Source: Allobrachymonas sp.
Lineage (GTDB): Bacteria > Pseudomonadota > Gammaproteobacteria > Burkholderiales > Burkholderiaceae_C
Length of the DNA: 18,118 nt
Reading direction: 5' to 3'
Assembly (NCBI GenBank): GCA_012036375.1
Contig: JAAUOI010000019.1
Location: 1 to 18,118 of the forward strand
Part shown: positions 1 to 6,586 of the stretch, one piece after another
Numbering within the stretch: position 1 is the stretch's first letter
Layout: each line of letters starts with the position of its first letter
The notes under the pieces: model-generated
The model's database searches: none
What the model saw: the letters and a program-made list of their open reading frames with translations, nothing else
What the model was told of the DNA's origin: nothing
Position numbers and translations under genes: made by a program

Positions 1-193
1 AAGCCCCAAGGCCAAACGCGCAGAGCAACACCAGCGCACCCCAGCCAATCGGCACAGCGCACACAAAATGCATCGCGCCCCTCAAGCCCCGGTTCGCCGC
101 CAGCGCGGTAGAGAGCGTCGTATTCGGCCCCGGAGAAAAGCTCATGGCTGTGCCGAGGAGTAGCAATGCGGTGAATTCAGGCCAAGGCATCAT
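1..193 (-). CDS. LysE/RhtB-family amino-acid exporter, N-terminal part (runs off window)
   Basis: The reverse strand reads openly from an ATG at 193 (a second ATG at 190 is equally possible) to the window edge, about 64 residues. It begins MMPWPEFTALLLLGTAMSFS and continues with SPGPNT, the hallmark of the first helix of LysE/RhtB translocators, followed by hydrophobic residues. These inner-membrane proteins export amino acids or related small metabolites. The gene is divergent from the MocR-type regulator starting at 325, a common pairing in which the regulator controls the exporter. A -10-like TCTAAT on the minus strand lies at 235-240, beside the repeated boxes at 242-293, so regulation from that spacer is likely. 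The substrate cannot be told and the C-terminal half is outside the window. Confidence 0.85.
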   Translation of the reverse strand, partial: MMPWPEFTALLLLGTAMSFSPGPNTTLSTALAANRGLRGAMHFVCAVPIGWGALVLLCAFGLGA

Positions 194-234
194 GGTTTTT
201 TGCTGTGGTTTGATGTGTTTTGATTTCACTGTAC

Positions 235-293
235 ATTAGAAAGCAATACACTAGCAATACAGTTAAGCAATTCACTTGATGATCTGTATTGCT
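235..293. promoter_or_regulatory. Candidate MocR operator array in the divergent spacer
   Basis: The 9-mer AGCAATACA occurs at 242-250 and 253-261 as a direct repeat with an 11-bp period. A one-mismatch copy, AGCAATTCA, lies at 266-274, and the exact reverse complement TGTATTGCT at 285-293. MocR/GabR/PdxR regulators typically bind direct repeats plus an inverted half-site between the regulator and its divergent target, which matches this layout. A minus-strand -10-like TCTAAT at 235-240 would place the first two boxes over the -35 region of the exporter promoter. Binding is inferred; the repeats themselves are visible. Confidence 0.7.
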
Positions 294-324
294 CTTTCGA
301 TGGATACACCTAACGAGAACGACC

Positions 325-1793
325 ATGTTGATGCGCACCCGCCAACTCTCTCTCACCGAGCAACTCGTCACGCGATTTGCCGAGCGCATCAAATCGCGCC
401 TGATTGCGCCCGGCTCGCGTTTGCCCAGCGTGCGCGAATGCGCGAAGCAGCAAAGCGTGAGCCCGCATACCGTGGTCGCGGCCTACGATCAGCTCGTGGC
501 GGCGGGCTTGGTGGAGGCGCGTAAGCAGCGGGGCTTTTATGTGCGCGATGTGCATTTTTTGAAGCCAAATGGGCAGTTAGCCGGCGAAGAATCTGCGCAG
601 AGTGCTATTAAATCAATAGTCAATAGTTCGCAGAGCATCGCGCTACACGAGCGCCCACGCATCGATGCCACCGCGCTGATTCGCGGCATGTTTGCGCGTG
701 GAGTCAGCCCGAAGATCGCACCTCTTCAGCCCGGCATGGGTGTGTTACCCCCCGAGTGGATGGAGAGCGATTTTCTGGGGCCCGCGGTGCGCAAAGTCAG
801 CCAAGGCCGCGCCCTGCTGGATACCAGCTTGCGCTACGGCGAGCCGCTAGGCGATGCCTCTCTGCGCGAGGCGCTATCGATCAAATTGCGCGATATTTCG
901 CTGGATGCACCGAGCAGCCGCATCATCACCACGATAGGCGCAACGCAGGCACTCGATATTGTGAGCCGCACCCTGCTCAAAGCGGGAGATTACGTCATGG
1001 TGGAAGAACCCGGTTGGGCTGTGGAATTCGCGCGGCTTGATGCCTTGGGCATGCGCATCTTGCCTGTGCCACGCACCGCTGATGGCCCCGATCTAGCCGT
1101 GATGGCGCGGTATTGCGAAGAGCACAAACCCAAGCTCTACGTGAGCGTGAGCGTGCTGCACAACCCCACAGGCGCCTGCCTCTCGCCATCCAGCGCCCAT
1201 CGCATCTTGCAGCTCGCAGCTCTTCATGATTTCCATGTCGTTGAAGACGACACCTATTGCCACATCGCGCCCCCGCACGCCACGCGCATGGCGCGCTCGA
1301 TGGCTTGCAGCGCACGATTTATGTGAGCGGCTTCGCCAAAATCCTCGCCCCCAATTGGCGCATCGGCTACATGGCCACGCCTGAGCATTTAACGGAGCGT
1401 CTGCTCGACACCAAGCTCCTCACCAGCCTCACCACACCCGCCTTGCTAGAAAAAGCGCTCGCCCATTGCATCAACGAAGGCCATCTGCGCAAACACTGCG
1501 AGAGAGTCCGCGCAAAATTAGACGCCGCGCGAAGCCGCGCCGTGCGCCTCGCTTTGCAATCGGGCTGCACATTTGCCGCTGAGCCCGCAGGCTTGTTCGG
1601 TTGGGTCGAAACCGGCGTAGACACCGAGCCGCTCGCCCAGCGCACGCTCGATGACGGCATCTTGCTCGCGCCCGGCGCTTTGTTCAATGCAGCTCGGCAG
1701 CCCAGCACCTTGATGCGCATCAATTTTGCGACGACGCAGGAGGCCGGGTTTTGGAAGAAGTTTGTGGCGCAAAGAGAAGCAAGCCAACGCTGA
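325..1793 (+). CDS. MocR-type transcriptional regulator (GntR wHTH + aminotransferase fold), one frameshift
   Basis: PLP-dependent MocR-family regulator; 489 residues if one base is restored. Residues about 8-75 form a GntR winged helix (SRLPSVRECAKQQSVSPHTV). A linker follows, then a class-I aminotransferase-like domain with HNPTGACLS, EDDTY and the PLP-lysine motif GFAKILAPNWRIGY. The ATG at 325 is preferred over the one at 289 because the family motif starts at once. The frame breaks near 1291-1296: ATRMA continues as ALDGLQRTIYVSGF in another frame, explained by one G lost (GCG GCG CTC read as GCG CGC TC). As written, the PLP lysine is cut off. The linker at residues 78-99 is encoded by a dispersed repeat copy (557-620). 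It probably controls the divergent LysE exporter through the boxes at 242-293, but the effector is unknown. Confidence 0.9.
557..620 (+). repeat. Coding interspersed repeat, copy A (in MocR linker)
   Basis: Shares the blocks TTGAAG, TAGCCGGC, TGCGCAGAGTGCTATT and AATAGT with the copies at 12486-12548 and 11391-11455; about 70% identity to copy D over 46 aligned bases by hand. It is in the coding orientation and reads LAGEESAQSAIKSIVNS, the same frame as the other copies. It falls in the linker between the DNA-binding and aminotransferase domains, a place that tolerates extra residues. Confidence 0.75.
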
Positions 1794-1817
1794 GCGCAAA
1801 AAGGAAGAGCGCTATGA

Positions 1818-1900
1818 GGCCGCGAGTGTGAGGTTTTTCGACCGACTGATTTGTGGTATCCCCACCATGAAGGCGGGCGAAAAACCTCACACTCGCGGCC
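1818..1900. repeat. Perfect 23-bp inverted repeat between convergent genes
   Basis: Arms 1818-1840 and 1878-1900 are exact reverse complements, each containing GAGTGTGAGGTTTTTCG or its complement, separated by 37 bp. The loop holds its own small stem (GTGG, five bases, CCAC, about 1853-1865). It sits between the ends of the MocR gene (1793) and proA (1938), which converge, so it could act as a bidirectional terminator, although no T-run follows the stem on either strand. It could also be a mobile or REP-like hairpin. No protein is called here. Confidence 0.8.
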
Positions 1901-1937
1901 GCCCTGCCCAAATCGCAGTCTTCAGAACACAAGAGGC

Positions 1938-3252
1938 CTAGGAACGAAGCTGCCCCTCACCCAGCACCACATATTTCAGCGAAGTTAGCCCTTCCACACC
2001 CACAGGCCCACGCGCGTGAAACTTATCGGTGGAGATGCCGATTTCCGCACCCAAACCAAATTCAAAACCATCAGCAAAGCGTGTGCTGGCGTTGACCATC
2101 ACGCTGGCGGAATCGACTTCGCGTAGGAAGCGCTGCGCGTGAACGTGGTTCGTCGTGAGGATTGCGTCGGTGTGGTGCGAGGAATAATGGTTGATATGCG
2201 TGATCGCTGCGTCTAGCCCAGCCACGATTTTGATGCTGATGATGGGGGCGAGGTATTCTTCAAACCAGTCTTGTTCAGTGGCGTTTTTAAGAAACGCTAT
2301 TGAATCAGTAGCATTCTGCGCAGTAAATATGCCGGCTAGAAAGCTCAAAAGCCTCTAAATCACAGCGCATTTCCACGCCTTTAGTCGCATAAATCGCCGC
2401 AATTTTCGGCAAAAATTCTGCCGCCACGCCTCGGGCCACCAGCAAGCCCTCCGCCGCATTGCAAGGCGAGTATTTATTCGTCTTCGCGTTATCGGCCACG
2501 CGCACGGCCATGTCGATATCGCAAGGATCGTCCACATACACATGGCAATTGCCATCGAGGTGTTTGATCACCGGCACTTTTGCATCGCGCGAAATCCGCT
2601 CAATCAAGCCCTTGCCGCCGCGCGGAATGATCACGTCCACAAATTGCGGCATCGTGATCAGTTGCCCCACGGCCTCGCGATCCGTCGTGGGCACGAGCTG
2701 CACACCGTCTTCTGGCAAACCACTCTCGCGCAAAGCTTGGCGCACCAAAGCGGCCAAAGCGCGGTTCGATTCAATCGCCTCCGAGCCGCCACGCAAAATG
2801 CACGCATTGCCGCTTTTGATAGAAAGCGATGCCGCCTCAATCGTCACATTCGGCCGGCTCTCATAAATCATGCCAAACACGCCAATCGGCACGCGCATCT
2901 GCCCCACGCGAATGCCGCTGTCCATCTGGCGCATGCCCGAAATCTCGCCAATGATGTCGGCCATGGCGGCCAGCTGCTCGCAGCCCAAGGCGCAAGTCTC
3001 CAGCACTTTTGGCGTGAGCTTCAAGCGATCGACCATCGGCGCAGCCAGGCCAGCGGCAGCGGCCTTTTCTAAATCCTTTAAGTTTTCCAAAGCCAAGGCA
3101 GAACCCGACTCGCGCAGCAAGGCGGCCAATCGCTTCAAAGCCGCATTTTTCTGCACGCTGGGCGCTCGCGCCATCTCAAACGCAGCGCGGCGCGCCTGCG
3201 CACCAAGGGATTGCATGAGTTCGGGGGTAGACATGGCATTCATACGGGTCAT
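1938..3252 (-). CDS. proA: Gamma-glutamyl phosphate reductase, one frameshift
   Basis: Catalyses NADPH-dependent reduction of gamma-glutamyl phosphate to glutamate semialdehyde, the second step of proline synthesis. The aldehyde-dehydrogenase-like fold is clear: YESRPNVTIEAASL, the catalytic cysteine in SPCNAAEGLL, then EYLAPIISIK, NASTRFADGFEFGLGAEIGI and GPVGVEGLTSLKY at the C-terminus. Start choice is uncertain: ATGs at 3252, 3243 and 3234 give 437, 434 or 431 residues, all near the family length; a GTGAG lies just before 3252. The frame breaks at 2347-2350, where AAAA (TTTT in the gene sense) appears one base too long; removing it joins EA to LSFLAGIF. The break lies at the edge of repeat copy B, in a surface segment. 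The toxin-antitoxin pair lies directly upstream on the same strand. Confidence 0.93.
2297..2354 (-). repeat. Coding interspersed repeat, copy B (in proA)
   Basis: On the minus strand it reads CTAGCCGGCAT, then TGCGCAGAATGCTACTGATT and CAATAG, matching the other copies. With the extra T removed it encodes LAGIFTAQNATDSIAF, the same frame as the peptides of the other copies. It lies where ProA proteins have a variable segment just before the conserved DWFEEYLAPI. Confidence 0.75.
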
Positions 3253-3277
3253 TTTCTCACGGCGGTTCAATACACCC

Positions 3278-3598
3278 TCAAACGCCAGCCACCAGCGCAT
3301 CAAGTCCAGCTTGAATGTCACTGCGGTAATGCGCCAGTGAGCCAGCGCTGTTTTTCAGATAACCCGTGTGTACCGATGCAGCCAAATGCGGCAACAGGGT
3401 CAATCGCTCGCCAGCAAACTCTATCGTGGCAAACAAGCGATGTGGCAAGCTGGTTTGAGTTTGTTGAGATGCGCGGGACAAAGGAATTGTCAAGCGCGTG
3501 CGAAAAGCGGCCAGTGTCGCATGTTGCACATCAACGATCCACGGGTATTCTTTTCTATAAGCAGGATTGGGGTTGGGATACACATCAAACTGAGCCAT
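3278..3598 (-). CDS. ccdB: CcdB-family toxin
   Basis: A 106-residue protein starting MAQFDVYPNPNPAYRKEYPW and containing VDVQHATL, TRLTIPLSRA, RLTLLPHLAASV and a C-terminal YRSDIQAGLDALVAGV. These match the CcdB fold; CcdB proteins poison DNA gyrase (GyrA). The ATG at 3598 is preferred over 3619 because GGAG sits six to seven bases before it and the family starts with this motif. The last residues are AGV instead of the WGI end essential in F-plasmid CcdB, so gyrase poisoning by this member is not certain. The gene overlaps the antitoxin by 14 bp and ends 25-35 bp before proA on the same strand, so readthrough from the TA promoter into proA is possible. Confidence 0.88.
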   Translation of the reverse strand: MAQFDVYPNPNPAYRKEYPWIVDVQHATLAAFRTRLTIPLSRASQQTQTSLPHRLFATIEFAGERLTLLPHLAASVHTGYLKNSAGSLAHYRSDIQAGLDALVAGV

Positions 3599-3902
3599 CT
3601 GCTGCTCCGGCCCTTGCATGAGTCACGCTGGGTGGATCCATAAGCCCCTCGCTCCACACCCCGTGTTGATCCACCAAAGCATTGTGGTGATCCATCCAAG
3701 ACTGATGTGCTGCATAAAACGCCGCGCCCACATCGCTTGTGTCTTTTGCCCGTTTGCTCTGGGTTTGCAATTCGATAAAAGTTTGCATCGATACCAAGAC
3801 GCCATGCGGCCTGCCCGCCTTGGCGATAAAAACGGGCTCTATTTGACAGGCATCCAGCATTTGCCCGAATCGGTTTTTAGCGTCAGTTGCGGATATGTTC
3901 AT
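3585..3902 (-). CDS. Antitoxin with Phd/YefM-like N-terminus and CcdA-like C-terminus
   Basis: A 105-residue protein. Residues 1-45 (MNISATDAKNRFGQMLDACQ, then AKAGRPHGVLVSM) resemble the Phd/YefM DNA-binding fold. Residues about 65-88 (YAAHQSWMDHHNALVDQHGV, then WSEGL) resemble the toxin-binding tail of CcdA, which ends in a pattern like NxxxV..HGLFSDGL. This is a domain swap: Phd-type repressor head, CcdA-type neutralising tail, matching the CcdB toxin downstream. The start at 3902 follows an inverted repeat and a -10-like box. The tail runs about 16 residues beyond the CcdA-like end (DPPSVTHARAGAADGSV); loss of one C near 3630 would give a stop soon after DPP, so that tail may be an error. 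Confidence 0.82.
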   Translation of the reverse strand: MNISATDAKNRFGQMLDACQIEPVFIAKAGRPHGVLVSMQTFIELQTQSKRAKDTSDVGAAFYAAHQSWMDHHNALVDQHGVWSEGLMDPPSVTHARAGAADGSV

Positions 3903-3939
3903 GATTAGCCATTTTAGCTAATCAGGATACCCGAGCCAA
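3903..3939 (-). promoter_or_regulatory. Promoter and operator of the toxin-antitoxin pair
   Basis: On the minus strand, TTGGCT (3934-3939), a 17-bp spacer and TAAAAT (3911-3916) form a plausible sigma-70 promoter. The -10 box is enclosed by a perfect inverted repeat, GATTAGC at 3903-3909 and GCTAATC at 3917-3923, with TTAGCTAA at 3914-3921 inside. Only eight bases separate the -10 from the ATG, so the transcript would be leaderless or nearly so. The dyad is the likely site for autorepression by the antitoxin. Confidence 0.6.
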
Positions 3940-4031
3940 ATTCAGCGCCAGCAGGCGCTTCAAAATCTCTTCATCGGACATCGCAGGTGAGTAATCACTC
4001 CAGCCGTAGGCGGCGGCCACGGCTTGGTCGA
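3922..4031 (-). pseudogene. 3' remnant of a DNA methyltransferase (MmeI/YeeA-like)
   Basis: The minus strand ends with PLDQAVAAAYGWSDYS, SDEEILKRLLALNLARVS and a stop. This is the characteristic C-terminal tail (LDxAVxAAYGW, SDEEIL.RLLALNL) of large class-I DNA methyltransferases of the MmeI/YeeA or PglX type, normally several hundred residues long. Only about 35 codons remain; upstream the sequence turns into IS30 transposase. The stop codon lies inside the antitoxin's promoter region, 19 bp before its ATG, so the methyltransferase and toxin-antitoxin genes were probably adjacent in a former defence cluster. The exact family is inferred from the tail alone. Confidence 0.65.
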
Positions 4032-4466
4032 GCGGCTGTCGCGCTATACGCTGGCTCGCGCCTTGCCCAGACGCTGTGCGCTGCCCACCAGTCAAGCCAT
4101 CCAAGAGATGCTGGCCCCCTACAAAGAGCGATGTCACACGATCACATTGGACAACGGCTCAGAGTTTGCGCTGCATCTAGACTTTGGCGCAGCACTGCAA
4201 GCGCAGGTGTACTTTGCCAAACCGCACAGCCCTTGGCAACGCGGGCTCAATGAGAACACCAATGGCTTGCTGCGCCAGTACTTTCCTAAGGGCTCGAATA
4301 TGCAAGATTTGACTGAGCAAGAGGTGCAAGCTGCGGTAGATCGCCTCAATCACCGACCAAGGAAGTGCTTGGGCTGGCGTACACCTCACGAAGTGTTCTT
4401 TGATTTACCGATGTCTGAACTTACACTATGACTTTGGCTTGCACGCAGTTCGTGCTTGAACTCACC
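4019..4466 (+). mobile_element. Truncated IS30-family element
   Basis: Only the 3' part of an IS30-type element is present. The left limit is set by the junction with the methyltransferase remnant (about 4019-4031), where GCTTGGTCGAG can be read as part of either. The right limit is uncertain; a GC-rich dyad (GCACG at 4441-4445, CGTGC at 4451-4455) after the transposase stop could belong to the right terminal inverted repeat. The left end is missing, so the element is not autonomous. Confidence 0.65.
4024..4431 (+). pseudogene. IS30-family transposase, C-terminal fragment
   Basis: About 135 residues of the DDE integrase core: VERLSRYTLARAL, then TITLDNGSEFALH with the second catalytic Asp, YFAKPHSPWQRGLNENTNGL with the catalytic Glu, LRQYFPKGSN, and RLNHRPRKCLGWRTPHEVFF. 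These are nearly diagnostic of IS30 transposases, which are about 320-380 residues; the N-terminal HTH domain and the first catalytic Asp are absent. It is therefore inactive. The ATG at 4024 is incidental. It points opposite to the neighbouring minus-strand genes. Confidence 0.9.
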
Positions 4467-4484
4467 ATTGAGTAGTAACTCAAG
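4455..4484. terminator. Hairpin at the end of the SPOR gene
   Basis: CTTGA (4455-4459) pairs with TCAAG (4480-4484), and inside it ACTCA (4460-4464) pairs with TGAGT (4469-4473). It overlaps the stop codon of the minus-strand SPOR gene and lies just after the IS30 fragment. There is no T-run, so it may be an unusual terminator or part of the IS end. Confidence 0.3.
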
Positions 4485-5142
4485 CCTTGCAAAGCGCCAA
4501 ACTGCTGCTGCCTAAAGCGGGTTTGAGTGCCTCTAACTGAACGCGCAGCGCCTCATCCACCGCTGGTAATTTCAAAATTTGCCCACTGCGCTCAGGCGTT
4601 TCTAGCAGCACTTTGGCGGTGCGCACGCCGCGCTTGCTGAGATTGGCCAGCGCCACACTCGCCGCGCTTTGGTTGTCATAAACGCCCAGCGAAATGCCGG
4701 GTTCGAGTGCCGCGTTTCTGAGCGGCTCAAAGGGCAATCCTAATTCACGCAGCTCGGATTTTTTCTTGGCTACCGCCTCGGCATTGGGATATTTGCCCAT
4801 GTAAACAATCCAACGCGATGGCTCACTGGATGGATTGAGACTCCAACTGCCTGACGGCCAAGCGGCGAGCACGGCCTGCGCAGCATTGGCTTGTGAATCG
4901 GTCAGCAGCGGGGTTTGCAGGCATTCGGGCGCTTTGGGCGCGGGCGCGGCAGCCAGAGCCTCCACCCGCTTGGCTTCGGTGGGGCTGAGCAGACGAATCG
5001 CCTCTGGCTTGATCTGCGCCTGCATACGCTGCGGCTCGCTGTGTTGTTTGGGTGCAAAGCCGATACTGGCCAATAAACCTTGGCTCCAGGCGAAATACGC
5101 GCCGTTGGCAAGCAGAAGAATTAAAACAATCAAACGAAGCAT
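4480..5142 (-). CDS. SPOR-domain protein, membrane-anchored
   Basis: A 220-residue protein starting MLRLIVLILLLANGAYFAWS, a single N-terminal membrane anchor. A Pro/Ala-rich linker with two cysteines (PECLQTPLL and the C-terminal LCKA) follows. A SPOR-like domain spans about residues 120-195 (SRWIVYMGKYPNAEAVAKKK, ELRELGLPFEPL, LGVYDNQSAA, LSKRGVRTAKV). SPOR domains bind denuded septal peptidoglycan, which suggests a cell-envelope or division role. The gene starts 12 bp after birA and is surely co-transcribed with it. The substrate-binding role is inferred from the fold only. Confidence 0.8.
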   Translation of the reverse strand: MLRLIVLILLLANGAYFAWSQGLLASIGFAPKQHSEPQRMQAQIKPEAIRLLSPTEAKRVEALAAAPAPKAPECLQTPLLTDSQANAAQAVLAAWPSGSWSLNPSSEPSRWIVYMGKYPNAEAVAKKKSELRELGLPFEPLRNAALEPGISLGVYDNQSAASVALANLSKRGVRTAKVLLETPERSGQILKLPAVDEALRVQLEALKPALGSSSLALCKA

Positions 5143-5154
5143 CTTTAAACCGAA

Positions 5155-5952
5155 TTAAACAGTGGTTTGTGGGCGAACGCTCACTTCTTGACTCGCCACG
5201 CGCAACAGTCGTAGCTCTTTGCTTTGCGGAGTATGCACCAACAAAGCCCCGGTGTGATCCACACCCCGCGCGACTCCGAATTGGCCATCGCTGAGAACAA
5301 CAGCGGTATCCCGCAGTGCATCAAGTGTCGCAAAACGCGCAAAAAACGCCGCAAATCCAGCTCGCTCAAATTCCAGCAAATCGGTGAGCAAAGGCAGAAA
5401 AAGCCGCGCTAAGGCGCTTTGCGCACTGCTGGCAGGGGAGATTTCTTGCAACCAAGCGGCGGGCGTGCGCAAATCGGAGTCGGCCGGGCGAGCCGCGATG
5501 TTGATGCCAATGCCGATCACCGCGAAACGTGTTGAATTGCCACCCGCTGGCGCAGCGCTGGCTGTTTCAATCAAAATCCCCGCCAACTTGCGGCTTTGCC
5601 ACCACAGATCGTTGGGCCATTTGAGAGCAATGCCTGCACCAAGGCTCTGCGCCACGCTCGTGCCCACGGCCAAGCTCAAGCCTTCCCAGCTCGTGGGTAA
5701 AAGATTCAAGCCCAAAGAAAAGGTGAGCGAATCAACGGCGCTGGATTGCCAATCCCGCCCCATGCGCCCACGCCCGGCGGTTTGCCGCTCGGCGATCAAG
5801 AGCGTGGGCTCGGTGCGGCCTGCGCGCGCACGGCGCATCAACTCGCTGTTGGTGGAGTCAATCTCCGGCAGAATTTCTACGCTGAATGCGGCAAGACTGG
5901 GCAAGCCCAGCGTCATGACTTGCTGCCAGATATTTTCTGCTGGCCAGTGCAT
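5155..5952 (-). CDS. birA: Biotin--[acetyl-CoA-carboxylase] ligase
   Basis: A 265-residue enzyme that makes biotinyl-5'-AMP and transfers biotin to the BCCP subunit of acetyl-CoA carboxylase. Visible motifs: EIDSTNSELMRRA, AERQTAGRGRMGRDWQS (the biotin/AMP loop GRGRxGR), LKWPNDLWWQSRKLAGIL and VIGIGINI. The C-terminal SH3-like domain includes DGQFGVARGVDHTGALLV. There is no N-terminal winged helix, so this is a monofunctional (group I) ligase and not a biotin-operon repressor. It starts three bases after the stop of the SET gene, with GAAGTAAAGC before the ATG. Intact, no frameshift. Confidence 0.95.
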   Translation of the reverse strand: MHWPAENIWQQVMTLGLPSLAAFSVEILPEIDSTNSELMRRARAGRTEPTLLIAERQTAGRGRMGRDWQSSAVDSLTFSLGLNLLPTSWEGLSLAVGTSVAQSLGAGIALKWPNDLWWQSRKLAGILIETASAAPAGGNSTRFAVIGIGINIAARPADSDLRTPAAWLQEISPASSAQSALARLFLPLLTDLLEFERAGFAAFFARFATLDALRDTAVVLSDGQFGVARGVDHTGALLVHTPQSKELRLLRVASQEVSVRPQTTV

Positions 5953-5955
5953 GCT

Positions 5956-6465
5956 TTACTTCTTCGCCAGCATCGTGCCTCGGCATTTTTTGCTGCCGCA
6001 CAGGCATTGGTAATCTGCTTTGAGCTTCTTCGTATACGGCTCATCGATCACCAAGCCATAGTCGTAAAACAGCTCTTCGCCTTTTTTGATGTCGCGCAAG
6101 GCTTTGATCCAGACGCGGCTGTTTTGCTCATCTTCATCGGCTTCGCAATTAGGCTCGCAGGCATGGTTGATCCAGCGGGCCTCGTTGCCATCGTCATTGC
6201 CGTCGATCACGCGGCCATCTTCGAGGGAGAAGTAAAACGTGTGATTGGGTTGCTTGGGATCATGCGGATGGCGGCGCAGGGCTTCTTTCCAGTTGATGAT
6301 GCGGCCTTGGTATTCGATCAGCATTTGCCCAGCGGGAATCGCTTGCAAGGCAAACATGCCATTGCCATGGATGCCAGAGCGGCGAACTTCGATCAAGCGG
6401 GTGGTGATGTCGGGGGCGCGGGGGCGCAGGGCTTGTGCGGCGCGCAACTCTTTTTTAGAGGGCAT
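5956..6465 (-). CDS. SET-domain protein-lysine methyltransferase
   Basis: A 169-residue protein that is almost entirely a SET domain. RRSGIHGNGMFALQAIPAG is the first SET motif, RWINHACEPNCEA matches the NHxCxPN motif that binds S-adenosylmethionine, and GEELFYDYGL matches the ELxYDY catalytic motif. A post-SET zinc knuckle, CLCGSKKCRGTM, follows. SET domains transfer methyl groups to protein lysines. The bacterial target is unknown. The gene is first in an operon with birA and the SPOR gene and divergent from topB. The N-terminal tail (MPSKKELRAAQAL) is short and basic. No clear Shine-Dalgarno sequence precedes the ATG. Confidence 0.9.
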   Translation of the reverse strand: MPSKKELRAAQALRPRAPDITTRLIEVRRSGIHGNGMFALQAIPAGQMLIEYQGRIINWKEALRRHPHDPKQPNHTFYFSLEDGRVIDGNDDGNEARWINHACEPNCEADEDEQNSRVWIKALRDIKKGEELFYDYGLVIDEPYTKKLKADYQCLCGSKKCRGTMLAKK

Positions 6466-6485
6466 AACTTAAGGCAATGTTGGAG

Positions 6486-6518
6486 TTTTTAGGCAAGTGC
6501 CAAAAAATTTGTTATCTT
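6486..6518 (+). promoter_or_regulatory. Dyad and possible promoter upstream of topB
   Basis: TTTTTAGGCA (6486-6495) and TGCCAAAAAA (6498-6507) form a 10-bp dyad with one mismatch and a 2-bp centre, a good operator shape. A weak sigma-70 candidate overlaps it: TAGGCA (6490-6495), 17 bp, TATCTT (6513-6518), each 4/6 to consensus. It lies in the spacer between the divergent SET gene and topB and could serve either. Confidence 0.4.
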
Positions 6519-6522
6519 GGTA

Positions 6523-6573
6523 GTGCACGTGTGCGCAGGCGCGCGTGCATGTGTGTGCGCATGTGCGTGCGCG
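6523..6573. other. Alternating purine-pyrimidine tract (Z-DNA-prone) before topB
   Basis: From 6539 to 6573, 35 consecutive bases alternate purine and pyrimidine, made of GC, GT and AT/CA steps such as GTGTGTGCGCATGTGCGTGC. Another 15 alternating bases lie at 6523-6537. Such tracts flip readily to Z-DNA under negative supercoiling. It ends 13 bases before the topB start codon and lies in the likely 5' leader. Confidence 0.75.
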
Positions 6574-6586
6574 AGAAAGCGATTAT

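Noticed and set aside
1726..1941. Small open frame across the 23-bp inverted repeat
   Set aside because: Its two halves encode the two repeat arms and overlap the MocR end; no codon or family signal.
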